A DNA stretch of 6,315 nt, taken from the NCBI GenBank assembly GCA_020854015.1, contig JADZGG010000396.1, positions 1 through 6,315 on the forward strand, written 5' to 3'. Shown here piece by piece: positions 6,217-6,315 of the stretch. This stretch comes from Flavobacteriales bacterium. Its GTDB lineage: Bacteria; Bacteroidota; Bacteroidia; Flavobacteriales_F; PHOS-HE28. Every line of letters starts with the position of its first letter. The stretch's first letter is position 1. Both the position numbers and the translations under genes were made by a program. Under the pieces are notes generated by a model. The model was not told where the DNA came from and searched no databases. It saw nothing but the letters and a program-made list of their open reading frames with translations.

Positions 6217-6263
6217 CAGCGCGAGGATCGGCTTCAGGCTCGGAAGGGAGGGCGGACCTTCAT
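6217..6263 (-). other. Probable displaced 5' end of the Reg_prop lipoprotein gene
   Basis: Upstream of the TTG at 6216, the gene's frame remains open to a stop at 6280-6282 and encodes SLKPILAL, the missing basic n-region and the front of the hydrophobic core. An ATG at 6263 opens another frame (MKVRPPF) that ends in TGA a few codons later. Adding one base in the C-rich run near 6245-6252 would fuse the two into MKVRPP followed by LPSLKPILALLVVLV and then CLASC, a textbook lipoprotein signal. This suggests a sequencing or assembly deletion, or a real frameshift. Confidence 0.45.
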
Positions 6264-6315
6264 CCCCGGCTCTCGTCCTTCATCTGCCGTTCACCCCGGC
6301 ATGGGCTCGTGATCC
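6260..6315 (-). CDS. Possible 3' tail of an upstream gene, overlapping the next start by ATGA
   Basis: On the minus strand a frame is open from the window edge to a TGA at 6262-6260 (about 17 residues ending MKDESRG). This TGA overlaps the ATG at 6263 as ATGA, a usual arrangement within operons. The stretch is very short, GC-rich, and a second frame is also open at the edge (stop at 6284-6282), so it may be non-coding, including repeat-derived sequence. Confidence 0.22.
   Translation of the reverse strand, partial: ITSPCRGERQMKDESRG

Overview
The window looks like a GC-rich (roughly 60% by eye) chromosomal segment of a member of the Bacteroidota, most likely a high-GC Flavobacteriales-type genome. 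The evidence is a type IX secretion (T9SS) style C-terminal sorting domain on one protein and a degenerate one on a second, seven-bladed SBBP and Reg_prop propeller proteins, a Bacteroidota-type -7 promoter element (TAnnTTTG), and starts without clear Shine-Dalgarno sequences. No mobile element, CRISPR array, tRNA or rRNA is visible.

Layout. Positions 1-1266 carry two plus-strand genes. The first is the 3' part of an uncharacterised gene (1-621), cut by the window edge. The second is a small exported protein with a carboxypeptidase-regulatory-like beta fold (742-1266). A hairpin at 1289-1322 lies between this gene and the convergent block and probably terminates transcription from both sides. 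From 1343 to the right edge all genes are on the minus strand. In transcription order they are: a lipoprotein built of seven Reg_prop repeats (6216 to 5158), a cytoplasmic VOC/PhnB-like protein (5106 to 4684), a secreted right-handed beta-helix protein with a choice-of-anchor-Q-like ending (4604 to 3024), and a secreted seven-bladed SBBP propeller with a clear T9SS tail (2950 to 1343).

How the genes fit together. Four or five of the six products are predicted to leave the cytoplasm, so this is a surface/secretome neighbourhood and not a metabolic operon. The minus-strand gaps are 51-79 bp. Each of the three downstream genes has its own perfect or near -7 element 19-23 nt before the chosen start, so separate transcription is as likely as one operon. 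I see no convincing new multi-gene system. The points most worth checking are the broken-looking 5' end of the Reg_prop lipoprotein gene near 6216-6263, the GC-rich repeat-like sequence at the right edge, and the stand-alone seven-blade Reg_prop architecture.
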